DNA of 64,000 bases. Source: Bog-473 sp963741995. Its GTDB lineage: Bacteria > Actinomycetota > Acidimicrobiia > Acidimicrobiales > RAAP-2. This document shows positions 25,942 through 35,889 of this stretch, piece after piece (position 1 is the stretch's first letter; each line of letters opens with the position of its first letter). The position numbers and the translations under genes are program-made. The notes beneath the pieces were generated by a model, which saw nothing but the letters and a program-made list of their open reading frames with translations, was not told the DNA's origin and made no database searches. The stretch is taken from NCBI GenBank assembly GCA_963741995.1, contig CAVUKI010000001.1:992001-1056000 (forward strand), read 5' to 3'.

Positions 25942-26665
25942 GGAGCGCGTGAGGCGCTCTACCTCCGGTGATTGGTTTGGTGGGATGTTCGTGAAACCCG
26001 ATGACCTGCACCACCGGTGAGCGATGGGCTGGTTCCCACAGATTAAGCAGGGAAGTCTCCACAATCTCCTGATCGAGTCGTTGACCTAAAAAGGGGAGTT
26101 TGCTTTGCGAAATGACCCTTGATGATGGCAACCCCCTGAGCTGAGACCGCAGGTCGGAGTGTGGTTCGGGAGCGTGATGCGGTCAATTCCGCACCATGGT
26201 CGGCAATGCGGGGCAGCTGCTTCGCCGCCGCCGCCGCCGCCGTCCGTGATCTGGTTGTCGACGGTCACTACGAATACGAGAACGACAAGGGAGGTGACAT
26301 TGAGTTTCGGATCGACCGTGAGACGAGGCTCCACTTTCACTTGACCTCGCACCGGCGGACGGAAGATCGGCAACGTTCGATCCACTTCTCGCAGCATCGG
26401 AGTAGAACCCCTCGACGAAGAGGATTAGAACCGCCCTACTCAACACTCCCCAGCGACGTTGCGAGCAGACTCGTGGGTATATAGGACCGCACAGCGGATG
26501 GCAGCGACTAACGCGACTCGCCCAACGTGGTCGGGTCGAGGTCTGGGTCGATGGCACCAAGCGGTCGATGCTCGTTGAGTACCAGGGGAGGGACTCGTGA
26601 TCCTCGCATTGCGAGTGCCTTTGAACGTCGGCAGAACCCCTTCTGGCTCCGGCACCATGCGGTTT

Positions 26666-28474
26666 TCAGGTTGATCGGGTCCTCGACTGGCCACGGCGAA
26701 GGCGGTACATCCGAATCGTCTCGAACTCCTTGGCGGTCGTAACTCGGCCGACGTATTCGCACGCGAACTCATCACCGCACTCGAGTGCGCACAGAGCGGC
26801 GAAAGCATCGGTGACGTAGACCTCACCCTCCGGGGTCTTCGGCTCGATGCGGGCCGCACGCGTCATCTCACGCCCCCAGTAGGCCGGAACACCTCGGACC
26901 GGATCGACCAATGGGAGGATTGGTCCGACGTGCCCGCCGATTCGCAGTCCGAGCGGTTCGGGCAATCCGAGACCGGACAGATCGATCCTTGACATCGCTT
27001 CTTGCAACGCCAGCGCGGCATCGGCAGCACTCGACACGTCCTCGAAGACGGCCAAGATCGCATCGCCCCAGGTGTTGCGATACTTGACCTTCTCCCTGAA
27101 TGACTCCAATACTCTGGCGCAAGGAGCGAGAACCCCATCAACGAATTTTCGCTGATGTTGATCGGTGAGACGGCTGAATCCCTGAAGATCGGTGAACAGC
27201 ATCGAGCCGGTCGTCCACCGTTCACTGGGCTCCGCCATTACCCGTACGCCATCTGGCGGCCGCCATCTTTGGATCGAAATAATGTGCCTTGCGCGCCCTG
27301 TTCTGCGCCAGATTTCGACGTCATGCCCCGTCCCGGCCACGGGATCCCCCGCCTCGCCGTCCCACACCGCGAGCTGCTCGGCATCGACACCCAGGAAGGA
27401 AGCCCTGTTCAGGGTGTGACCCATTGCGATCCTCGAGGAATAGCCGAAGAGCGGTGTCTGACCCGTGTACGGGGAATCCGACGCGATAGTCACGGACGAG
27501 GCACGGTCGAGACATGCCCGGTAGCGATCCGACCACTCCCTCCCACCTGGGCGGACGGAGATCGCATCGAACTCGTCGGCCGAGAAGGGCAGGAAGACAT
27601 TCAGCGATACATCGTGGCGGAGCAACTCCTCGGCAATGATGATGTCAGAACCATACGCGAGTGATCCGAAGGCCGAATCGAACGACCGTGATCCGACGAA
27701 CTCTCCGACCGCCGCCAACACCCGGGCCTCGTCGTCCAGCATGATGCCAACGGTGTCGCCTGCCGAGGCGGTTCGATGTCCGCAGTAGTGCAGCACGCCA
27801 GGGAGAGGGAGCACTTCGAGGACTTCGACGTCTAATTGCAGTGCTTCGCTTACAAAGCGAAGTTGGCGGCGGGTCGTCGCAATGGAAGCCACGTCGTGGC
27901 AAGCGAGGTTCGCCGCCGCCAGTGCGGATCGCGCTTGCTCGACGTCGCCGAGGATCAACCAGGCTTCTGCTTCGGTCGCCGCTCTCCAATAGGCAGCCAT
28001 TCTCTCGACATGAGGGTCGACCCTAACGAGTCCGAGCGTGCGCTCTGCCAACGACTTGCTTCGTTCCGGGTCACCGGCGATCAGCCACATCGTCGCTGCG
28101 TTGATGCTGGCGAAGTAGCGGCCGTGCCTGTCAGCCACGGACTCGTAAAGACGAGCCGTCTCTGCAGCCAGGGCCTTCCTCTTCCCACCCTGGGCCGCCA
28201 GAGCGGCTTGCTTGGCCAGACGCCCCTCGAGTGCCGCAGCATCCTCACGGAGCTCGTCCGGCGCGTCGCGAGTCGCGGCCACCAGGTCCTGCAGTTCCCG
28301 AATGGCAGCTCGTGCTCTCTCCTCTGCGCCCGAGCGGACGAGGGCCAATGCGGCAAGGTAGCGGGCGTTGAGATCATGGGGGTCGCTTGCCACTACCTCA
28401 CTCGCGGCGTCGTAAGCAAGAATTACATCTCCATGTGCGAGCGCTGACCGGGCAACATCGAGGTGGTCGGTCAT
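26666..28474 (-). CDS. TPR / SLOG-like / class III nucleotide cyclase protein
   Basis: 602 residues. Residues 1-220 are helical repeats of TPR type. Residues about 225-375 look like a Rossmann, SLOG-like nucleotide-binding domain (HYCGHRTA, AFGSLAYGSDIIIAEELL, ending AVWDG). Residues 420-590 are a class III cyclase: metal-binding aspartates D429 (MLFTDLQGF) and D471 (NTWGDAIL), then WGREMTRAARIEP. It should cyclise an NTP to a cNMP; the base specificity cannot be read safely. It follows the TIR-WD40 gene by 12 bases on the same strand, so the two are one operon: a nucleotide signal from the cyclase may act on the TIR effector, or the reverse. Pycsar pairs cyclases with TIR or TM effectors, but this architecture differs. 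Confidence 0.85.
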   Translation of the reverse strand: MTDHLDVARSALAHGDVILAYDAASEVVASDPHDLNARYLAALALVRSGAEERARAAIRELQDLVAATRDAPDELREDAAALEGRLAKQAALAAQGGKRKALAAETARLYESVADRHGRYFASINAATMWLIAGDPERSKSLAERTLGLVRVDPHVERMAAYWRAATEAEAWLILGDVEQARSALAAANLACHDVASIATTRRQLRFVSEALQLDVEVLEVLPLPGVLHYCGHRTASAGDTVGIMLDDEARVLAAVGEFVGSRSFDSAFGSLAYGSDIIIAEELLRHDVSLNVFLPFSADEFDAISVRPGGREWSDRYRACLDRASSVTIASDSPYTGQTPLFGYSSRIAMGHTLNRASFLGVDAEQLAVWDGEAGDPVAGTGHDVEIWRRTGRARHIISIQRWRPPDGVRVMAEPSERWTTGSMLFTDLQGFSRLTDQHQRKFVDGVLAPCARVLESFREKVKYRNTWGDAILAVFEDVSSAADAALALQEAMSRIDLSGLGLPEPLGLRIGGHVGPILPLVDPVRGVPAYWGREMTRAARIEPKTPEGEVYVTDAFAALCALECGDEFACEYVGRVTTAKEFETIRMYRLRRGQSRTRST

Positions 28475-28486
28475 GGTGCTCGTTTC

Positions 28487-31219
28487 TCAGCTCGATCCCG
28501 GCGGCCTCGCCCGGATCGTGGGGCAGATGTGTCCGTACGGCGACCCTGGAACATATGCCTGCCACTGGCTGGGCGACATCTCGACACCACCGAGTCGGGC
28601 ACAGATCATCGATCGGATCGTGTCGAAGCTTCCCGTCCAGGCGATGGTTGGATTCGCGGCCACGGAGCCGTTCGCGTCTCCCGTCTCCACGGTCCGACCA
28701 TCCGGACTCACGAGGATTCCGTACAGCGCGGCACCGTCGCTCCACAAGGTGTGCGATCCGTCGGCGACATCCCACATCGTGACATTCCCATTGTTGTCAA
28801 CGGTGGCGAGGTGCTTCCCATCTGGAGTGAAGGCGGCGTTCCACACGGCGGAGCCGTCATTCCAATCGGAAACGCTCGTGTGGTCGGCAACGTTCCAAAG
28901 CGAGATCTGTCCTGAGGCGGAGGAGACTGCGAGCAGTCGGTCGTCGTGGCTGAACCCCAATACCCCGTCAGTCGCGCTGATTGGCCACGTCGCCAGACGT
29001 CTACCGGTCGCCACCCTCCACACCGAGAGGTGACCATCGGGTCCGATCACCGCCACCAGGCGGCCATCCATGCTGTTGGTCGACGATGCGGCCGAACCCA
29101 CATGGGCGATACTCGAAGACCGACCGTTTGCCACGTCCCAACGGATGAGCCATCCGTCCTGCGAGAGGGTGTAGAGACTGTGTCCATTGGGGCCGAACGC
29201 CGGTGCACTCTGTTCGACATGGGATTGCCAGGTCGTGACGGAACCCGTCTTTCTGTTCAAAAGCACCAGCTGCCGATAACCATCAGTGGCCGCCAGCAGG
29301 GTGCCGTCTGCACTCATGGTCAGACCGGTGATCTCGCTGCCCTCGTTCCAGCTTTGCTCCGACTGACCGGTCCTGGCGTTCCAGACGGCGACGCGGCCAC
29401 GGAGGTCACCGGTGGCGAAGACCCTGTTCCCCGGGCCGGATACCATGTCGAGTACCGTGCCGGCGGCTCGCATGGCGGTGCCGCTCCATCGAATGACGCG
29501 CCCGTTGACGTCGCCGGCCGCCAGCGTTTGGCCATCCGGGCTGAAAGCGATCGACGAGACGGCGGTTCCGGCATTCAGACTTGTTCTGGTCTCTGTCGCG
29601 AGATCCCAGATCGAGACCAGGCCGGCCGAGTCAGCAGACGCCAACGATTGGCCATTGGGACTGAAGACGACCTGATTCAGCGCGCTCCCGTCACTCAGAA
29701 TCGTCCTCTGCCCGCTCGCCCTGTCGATGAGGACGATCTGGCCGTCCGCGTCGGTCACCGCGAGCGTGTTGCCGTCCGGGCTGACGGCGGCAAAGGCGGA
29801 CGAGCCGACGGACCAGGTGGCAATCTGCGTTCTCGTCGCCAGCTCCCAGACCCTTACGACGCCGAGGGAATCTGTGGTAATAAGTTCCTTCCCGTCAGGG
29901 GTGAAGGCCACGGTCCCTATGATGTTCGGATCGTTCCAGACGACATGGCCTCCGGTTGTGACGTCCCACAAGCCGATCTGACCGACATCACCCCCGATTG
30001 CCACGGTGCGCCCATCCGGACTGAACGCAACGCTCCACACCGAGTGCCCAGTTGCCCAACTGGTTACCCGTTTACCGCTCGCCACGTCCCAGAGGGTCAC
30101 GATCCCGCCGTAACCACTCGTCACAAGCGTCTTCCCATCAGGACTGAACGCAAGCGTATTGACGACTTGCTCTGCCTTCCACGCCCGAGATGCCCCAGTT
30201 TGCTCATTGCGAAGCACGACCATTCCGTTGAAGTCGCCCGACGCGAGCTCGTCGCCGTCTGGACTGAAAGCGACCGCCATCACACGTGCTGGATCACTGA
30301 AGATGCCCCGGAGGGGCAGCAGCGCCGATTGCGTCAGCGCATCTCTCGCTTGCGCTGTCGGTGCGCGCCCATATGCCTCGATACTCAGCAGCATCCCGAG
30401 CGGAACATTCGTCGAGAGAAGGCTTCTCGCTTCCGCCGCCATCTGCTCGGACTGCGATTGGTGCGAGGAGGTCACCGCCGACTGACGCTGCACAAAAGCG
30501 ATGACAGTCGCCAGCAGGGACACGACCAGTCCGCACGCGACGGCGATGGCCACCATTCGCAGTCGTCGACTCACGGCTCGTCGACTTGCCACGATGTAGG
30601 CCACTTGGTCGTCGGTCGGTCTCTCGCGGTGAGACCCAATCTGCTCATACCAATCCTCGGCGGTCTGGAGGTCACGACCGCGCAGGAGGAAGCTGCGATC
30701 CCTGTTCGATGAGCTCCATTCCTGCGCTCTCATGAGCAGACGAGTGTGCATGTCGCGCCATTCGATATCGGTATCGAGCGCGTCTATGAGCACGTTCAGC
30801 GACTGCTCCCATCGATCTCGATTGACGAAGGACACCCAGTTCTGGCGTGTCAGCCCCTCCGGAAGCTGATCGTTGGGTACGTCCCGTAGCAGGACGGGGA
30901 TCACCTTCTTGTTCTCACGTTCCGCCACTTCGAGCTCACGTCGACATTCACTGGAGGCTGCCGACTGCGGCGTGATCACGTAGACGTAGGCCCTACAGGA
31001 CCTGATGCCCCGCAGTACCCGGTCCCGCCAGTCGGACCCCGGCTCGATCGACGACCGGTCGATCCAGACCTGCTTGCCCCGCCGAGCGATCTCGGACTCC
31101 AGATACCCTACGAACTCACTCTCTTCAGGGCGACGCGCGTACGTAATGAAGGCATCGAGAAAGCTGTCGCCCTCCGCCTCGCCGTCGGCCTGGGGGTAAT
31201 TCATTTCCAAATTGTTCAT
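28487..31219 (-). CDS. TIR domain - transmembrane - 14-repeat WD40 protein
   Basis: 910 residues. Residues about 18-150 are a TIR domain: FLDAFITYAR, GKQVWIDRSSIEPGSDW (BB loop) and SAASSECRREL with E95 as the candidate NADase Glu. A conserved linker (MHTRLLMRAQEW ... LLRGRDLQTAEDW) leads to one membrane helix at 222-243. About 14 WD40 repeats (FSPDGxxLASG ... VxLWD) from residue 295 to 860 make two seven-bladed propellers outside the membrane or on the opposite side. The tail has Cys-rich CARLGG and WQAYVPGSPYGHICP, common in such proteins. TIR in bacteria hydrolyses NAD+ as a suicide effector or makes signals. First gene of a two-gene operon with the cyclase. Confidence 0.87.
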   Translation of the reverse strand: MNNLEMNYPQADGEAEGDSFLDAFITYARRPEESEFVGYLESEIARRGKQVWIDRSSIEPGSDWRDRVLRGIRSCRAYVYVITPQSAASSECRRELEVAERENKKVIPVLLRDVPNDQLPEGLTRQNWVSFVNRDRWEQSLNVLIDALDTDIEWRDMHTRLLMRAQEWSSSNRDRSFLLRGRDLQTAEDWYEQIGSHRERPTDDQVAYIVASRRAVSRRLRMVAIAVACGLVVSLLATVIAFVQRQSAVTSSHQSQSEQMAAEARSLLSTNVPLGMLLSIEAYGRAPTAQARDALTQSALLPLRGIFSDPARVMAVAFSPDGDELASGDFNGMVVLRNEQTGASRAWKAEQVVNTLAFSPDGKTLVTSGYGGIVTLWDVASGKRVTSWATGHSVWSVAFSPDGRTVAIGGDVGQIGLWDVTTGGHVVWNDPNIIGTVAFTPDGKELITTDSLGVVRVWELATRTQIATWSVGSSAFAAVSPDGNTLAVTDADGQIVLIDRASGQRTILSDGSALNQVVFSPNGQSLASADSAGLVSIWDLATETRTSLNAGTAVSSIAFSPDGQTLAAGDVNGRVIRWSGTAMRAAGTVLDMVSGPGNRVFATGDLRGRVAVWNARTGQSEQSWNEGSEITGLTMSADGTLLAATDGYRQLVLLNRKTGSVTTWQSHVEQSAPAFGPNGHSLYTLSQDGWLIRWDVANGRSSSIAHVGSAASSTNSMDGRLVAVIGPDGHLSVWRVATGRRLATWPISATDGVLGFSHDDRLLAVSSASGQISLWNVADHTSVSDWNDGSAVWNAAFTPDGKHLATVDNNGNVTMWDVADGSHTLWSDGAALYGILVSPDGRTVETGDANGSVAANPTIAWTGSFDTIRSMICARLGGVEMSPSQWQAYVPGSPYGHICPTIRARPPGSS

Positions 31220-31367
31220 TCAGGAATGGGACTCGAGAGGCCTCTGGCGACGCGTCACTCGCGGATAATACCCGTTGCATGGAACGGCCGCCCCTGGGTG
31301 CCGACAGTGTCGTCCAGATGGGATCAGCTGGACTTTCGCCAGCCGGAGAATGGCCACGAGGCTGAGC

Positions 31368-31950
31368 TATGGCGGTGTCGTCCCTCTACCTGGCATTCGT
31401 CCGAACACTCCAATTTCTTTGGCTCGAGGGGGTGACTGCGCCGAATCGGAGATCGGGTCTTGCTCCGTCATGAGGTGGCGGTGCTGCGCCGCCAAGAGGC
31501 CCGTCCGGCGTTCCGGCCCATCGACCGGGCGTTGCTCGCGGGGCTGAGCAGACTCCTTGATCGCCCGCGCCTGGCGCGGTTTTTTTGTCCGTCCCGAAAC
31601 CAGCTCCGCTGGCAGCGGATTTGGTACGTCGTCGGCGGACCTATCACCTCCAGACCTGCGGCAAGGTGTGTGAGCATGGAGCGCTTCCACCAGACCCTCA
31701 AACGGCACCTAGCCAAAACCGACCCCGCCACCTCGCGCAAGGCGCTCCAACGCCACCTCGACCGCTTCGCCACCTACTACATCGAGGTCCGTCCCCATCG
31801 TGCCGTCGGCCGACGTACCCCGGCCGAGGCCTATTCGGCCCGCGACAAGAGCGGCCCTGAGGGTCCCTTCATCGAGGTGGTCGACCACCGTGTGCGGGTC
31901 GCGCTGTGCAACCGGACCCACAGCGATCCGATGGGACACGGTGTTCGTTG
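31368..31950 (+). pseudogene. Decayed integrase-core transposase
   Basis: Starts MAVSSLYLAFVRTLQFLWL in one frame, breaks, then continues VLLRHEVAVLRRQEARPAFRP and RALLAGLSRLL in another, the standard opening of a large actinobacterial rve-type transposase family. The middle with the catalytic DDE core is deleted; the sequence jumps to the C-terminal end ERFHQTLKRHLAK ... FATYYIEVRPHRAVGRRTP. About 190 of some 350 residues remain. It abuts the tRNA end of the island, so it may have helped shorten the element. No inverted repeats were recognised. Confidence 0.75.
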
Positions 31951-32036
31951 GCGGCCAATCCCGCACGGGTGTCCTCAGGTGAGACGACTCGGTCAATGCG
32001 AAGCTGCCGACAAAAACGAGATCTCGAAGACCCTAT

Positions 32037-32088
32037 GGTTTGGTTTTGCTTGGGTTGGTTCGTTTTGGTTGGTTTGGTTGTTTGGTTG
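32037..32088. repeat. G/T-rich tract with GGTT/TTGG repeats beside the tRNA
   Basis: About 50 bases composed almost only of G and T, with the word TTGG(T/G)T recurring about eight times at 4-7 base spacing. It lies directly beyond the 3' end of the tRNA-Ala gene, on the island side. As RNA from the minus strand it is A/C-rich and unstructured. Role unknown; may be a relic of slippage at the junction. Confidence 0.7.
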
Positions 32089-32163
32089 GTGGAGGCGATG
32101 GGACTTGAACCCACGAACCTCCTGACTGCCAGTCAGGCGCTCTACCAGCTGAGCTACGCCCCC
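32087..32163 (-). tRNA. tRNA-Ala, anticodon GGC
   Basis: Minus-strand gene, 5' end at 32163. Acceptor GGGGGCG pairs with CGCCTCC, D arm contains AGCTCAGCTGGTAGAGC, anticodon loop CTGGCAG carries GGC, the T arm is GGTTCGTGGGTTCAAGTCCC-like, and CCA is encoded at 32089-32087. The 3' part is duplicated at 24794-24831, showing this as the integration target. All arms are intact, so the gene is functional despite insertion. Confidence 0.95.
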
Positions 32164-32308
32164 AGTGGTGGAGGACAACGCTAGCAGTCCGAGACACCCG
32201 CCTCGTCTCGTCCGAGAGGCCCGTGACCCCCGAATTGTCCGCCGACCGGCCCCATGGTCCACCCCGAATCGGCCCGGAACCGACCAGGGCGTCGCCTACC
32301 CTGGTGCC

Positions 32309-34787
32309 ATGGCACGCGCGTACGACGTCGCTGCGGTGGAGCGCAAGTGGCAACGACACTGGGATGACGAGGGCACCTACCAGATCGACAACGACGATCC
32401 CCGGGAGAAGTTCTACGCGTTGTGCATGTACCCCTACCCCTCGGGGGCGGCGCACCAGGGCCACGTCCGGAACTATACGTTCGGCGACCTGACCGTCCGC
32501 TATCAGACCATGCAGGGCAAGGGGGTCCTGAGCCCGATCGGGTTCGACTCCTTCGGGCTGCCCGCCGAGAATGCCGCCATCAAGACCGGGACCCATCCGC
32601 GGATCTTCACCGACGCCAGGATTGCGGAGCTCACGGCGTCGCTGCGCCGGCTCGGTGCCGTCTACGACTGGCGCCGGGAGATCCACAGCCACGACGCGTC
32701 CTATATCAAGTGGAACCAGGTCATCTTCCTGCGCCTCTGGGAAGCCGGCCTGGCCTACCGCGCCCTGGCCCCGGTCAACTGGTGCCCCGGCTGTCAGACG
32801 GTGTTGGCCAACGAGCAGGTGCTGGCCGACGGCACCTGTGACCGCTCGGGCGACATCGTCATCAAGCGTGACCTGGAGCAGTGGTTCTTCCGCATCACCC
32901 AGTACGCCGACGAGCTCCTCGAGGGCCTCGACGACCTCGAGTGGCCGGAACGGGCCAAGACGATGCAGCGCAACTGGATCGGGCGGTCGGAGGGCGCGGA
33001 GTTCGACCTGCCGGTCGAGGGCCGCGACGGCCTGACCGTGCGGGTCTTCACGACTCGGCCCGACACCAGCTTCGGCATGACCTATGCCGTCATGGCCCCC
33101 GAGCACCCCCTGGTGGACGTGCTCACGACCGCCGACCAGCGCGAAGCGGTTGACGAGTTGCGCGCCAGGGCTGCGGCGGCCACCGACATCGAGCGCATGA
33201 CGGAGGGCGACGCCAGCGCGCTCGGCAAGCGCGGCGCCTTTACGGGCAGCCACGTCGTCAACCCGTTCACCGGAAATCCCGTGCCGCTTTATGTAGCCGA
33301 CTACGTGCTCATGGGGTACGGAACCGGGGCGATCATGGCCGTGCCGGCCGAGGACGAGCGCGACTGGGCCTTCGCGACCCAGCATCAGCTGCCGATCGTG
33401 CGCACGGTCCAGCCCCCCGAGGACTGGGACGCCAACGGCGGAGAGGCATACACGGGCGCTGGCGCCAAAATCAACAGCGGCTTCCTCGACGGCCTCGACA
33501 TCGACACCGCGAAGGCCCGGGCCATCGACTGGCTCGAGGAGAAGGGTGTCGGCGAGCGCAAGGTCAACTACCGCCTGCCGCGACTGGCTGGTGTCGCGCC
33601 AACGCTTCTGGGGTTGTCCGATCCCCGCCGTCTACTGCCCCGATCACGGCGTGGTGCCGGTGCCCGAAGATCAGCTCCCGATTGTGGCGCCCGACGACGT
33701 GGAGTTCCTGCCGACGGGACAGTCGCCGCTGGCGTTGCACGAGGGCTTTCTCCACACCACCTGCCCTGTCTGCGGGGGTCCGGCCCGGCGCGAGACGGAC
33801 ACCATGGACACCTTCGTCGACTCGTCGTGGTACTTCCTGCGCTTCTGCGACCCGTGGAACAGTGAGCAGCCCTTCGCGCCGGTCGCCGCGCAGCACTTCA
33901 TGCCCGTCGACCAGTACATCGGCGGGATTGAGCACGCCATCCTCCACCTCCTCTACGCCCGCTTCTACACGCGTGCTCTGATCGACGTCGGGCTGGCACC
34001 CGGCATCGACCGCGAGCCCTTCAAGCACTATCTCGCTCAGGGCATGATCCGCATGGACGGGACCAAGATGTCCAAGTCCAAGGGCAACCTCATCGCGCCC
34101 GAGCATTACTTCGACACCGTTGGCGCCGATGCCCTCCGCTTGTTCCACCTCTTCGCGGGGCCGCCCTTCGACGACATGGACTGGTCCGACCAGACGGAGC
34201 AGGTCATTGACGGCTGCGGGCACTTCTTCGACCGTCTCTGGCGCACGTGCACGGCCGACCAGCCACTGCGGTCCGGGGTGCAGACGCCCGCCGACATGGC
34301 CGTGCGCCAGGGGGTGCACCGCACCATTGCCGACGTGACCAGGGACCTGGAGCGCTGGTCGTACAACACCGCCGTCGCGCACTGCATGGAGCTGCTCAAC
34401 CTGGTGCGGCGTTACGGCAACGCCGCCGATGTCGCGCCCCATGCCGACGTGTGGAACGAGTCGCTCGATGCGCTGCTCAAGCTGCTCGCCGTCATGTCGC
34501 CCCACGTGACGGCTGAGCTGTGGGAGCACCGCCACCCGGGTGAGCCGTCGGTCCACCTGCAGCGCTGGCCCACCTTCGACCCCGAGCTCATCCGTCAGGA
34601 CACCGTCACCATGGTCGTCCAGGTGAACGGCAAGCTCCGCGACCGCATTGACGTGGACGCCGGCATTTCGGAGGGCGACGCCGAGGCGGCCGCACTGGGT
34701 TTGCCGAAGGTGGTCGAGGCTCTGGGCGGGTCCACCCCGAAGCGCGTCGTGGTCCGTCCGCCGCGCCTCGTGAACGTCGTCGTCTGA
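32309..34787 (+). CDS. leuS: Leucyl-tRNA synthetase (one frame break)
   Basis: ATG 32309 opens MARAYDVAAVERKWQRHW. The HIGH-type motif is YPYPSGAAHQGH, the CP1 editing domain includes TTRPDTSFGMTYAVMAPEHP, and KMSKS lies in GTKMSKSKGN, with the C-terminal anticodon domain ending VVVRPPRLVNVVV. The two halves are in different frames: KVNYRL... at 33577 should continue RDWLVSRQRFWGCPIPAVYC, which needs removal of one C at 33578-33579. The enzyme is essential and all motifs are intact, so a sequencing indel is the likely cause. It follows the tRNA-Ala region by about 150 bases. Total length would be about 825 residues, normal for bacterial LeuRS. Confidence 0.92.
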
Positions 34788-34835
34788 GCCCCGCCACACA
34801 ACCCAACCGACTGCCCAACAGCTGGCCAGAACTCT

Positions 34836-35876
34836 CTAGTGGAAGCCGGCCACCACGGTCTTCCACATCTCCGGGTCGACTTTGTAAGGCGCGTAGAAGC
34901 TGAATCGGTCGACGATCTCCCCGAAGCGGCTGCGCACCTCGCCCGCGACCTGGTCGAGCGGCGCCACCACCGCGAAGGCATTGAGGACGTCCTCGTCGAT
35001 CAGCTCTCCCATCTTCACCCAGTCGCCGCGCTTGGAGAGCGTGTTGAGCTCTGGCTGCAGGTCACCCCAGCCATGGAGCTCGAGGACGGGACGGTAGGCC
35101 GGCGTCGATCCGTAGAACGCGATCTGCTCGCGTACTCCCTTGGCGGCCGCAGCCATGCTCTGCTCGTCCGTGCCCGTGACGATGAAGCCGGGGTAGGAGA
35201 CGGTGAGATCTGCCCGGGTCTTGCCGGCTTTGGCCGCGCCCCGTTCCAGCGCGGGCAGGCTCACCTCGCGCAGGTAACGCTCGGTCGAGAAGCCGTGCAC
35301 CAGGAAGCCGTCGCCGACTTCGCCCGCGACCTCAGTCATGTACTCGCCGACTGCGGCCAGCAGGATCTTGGGGTTGCCGTGCGGGTTCGGGCCCGGGTTG
35401 AAGAAGGGCGTCATCAAGGTATGCGTGTAGAACTCGCCCCGGAAGGCAAGCGGCTCACCGGTTTCCCACGTCTGCCAGATGGCCCGGATGGCCAGTATGA
35501 GCTCCCGCATACGCGGCGCCGGGTGCGACCATGGCATGGAGAAGCGCTTGGTGATGTGGGGCTTGATCTGGCTCCCCATGCCGAGCATGAAGCGGCCCTT
35601 GGAGAGCAGCTGGAGGTCGTTGGCCAGGACGGCCAGCGTCATGGGGTTGCGAGCGAAGGCGACTGCGATGCCCGTGCCGAACTCCAGCTTCTCGGTGGCG
35701 GTCGCCCCGACGGCGATGGGCAGGAAGGGGTCGTGGTTCGTCTCGGCCGACCAGACCCCGTCGTAGCCGCTCTCCTCGGCCCTGACCGCCTGCACCGCGA
35801 TCCCGGTCGGGTCGAACCCGATGCCGCCGTCGATCTTCAATGTGCGACCAATCCCCTTTGCTCGACTTCTACCCAC
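34836..35876 (-). CDS. F420-dependent luciferase-like monooxygenase (LLM) family oxidoreductase
   Basis: 346 residues. Luciferase-fold barrel with DGVWSAETNHDPFLPIAVGA, TGIAVAFARNPMTLAVLANDLQLLSKGRFMLGMGSQIKPHITKRF, and C-terminal PLDQVAGEVRSRFGE. It matches the TIGR03617-type F420-dependent group in actinobacteria, which act on lipids or steroids; F420 use is inferred from the family. ATG 35876 adds 12 basic residues before LKIDGGIG; a TTG at residue 13 is an alternative start. Convergent with leuS (48 bases between stops). Confidence 0.85.
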   Translation of the reverse strand: MGRSRAKGIGRTLKIDGGIGFDPTGIAVQAVRAEESGYDGVWSAETNHDPFLPIAVGATATEKLEFGTGIAVAFARNPMTLAVLANDLQLLSKGRFMLGMGSQIKPHITKRFSMPWSHPAPRMRELILAIRAIWQTWETGEPLAFRGEFYTHTLMTPFFNPGPNPHGNPKILLAAVGEYMTEVAGEVGDGFLVHGFSTERYLREVSLPALERGAAKAGKTRADLTVSYPGFIVTGTDEQSMAAAAKGVREQIAFYGSTPAYRPVLELHGWGDLQPELNTLSKRGDWVKMGELIDEDVLNAFAVVAPLDQVAGEVRSRFGEIVDRFSFYAPYKVDPEMWKTVVAGFH

Positions 35877-35889
35877 GCTTCACCAACGC

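Larger units (their letters stand above)
24794..32126. mobile_element. Integrated genomic island in tRNA-Ala(GGC), about 7.3 kb
   Basis: Two perfect 38-bp direct repeats (24794-24831 and 32089-32126) bound a segment with a tyrosine-integrase remnant, arm-like repeats, a decayed transposase and an intact TIR-WD40/cyclase pair. The tRNA remains functional at the right junction. Coding density is low outside the pair (24832-25465 and 25893-26665 hold no recognisable gene), consistent with decay after insertion. The integrase is truncated, so the island probably no longer moves by itself. Confidence 0.85.

Noticed and set aside
26159..26484. Possible small protein in the island between integrase and cyclase
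   Set aside because: It rests on a (GCC)n run and shows no domain, ribosome site or codon pattern; other frames there are equally open.
26666..31219. Naming the TIR/cyclase pair as Pycsar
   Set aside because: The cyclase has extra TPR and Rossmann-like domains and the TIR partner has WD40 repeats; pyrimidine specificity cannot be shown by eye.
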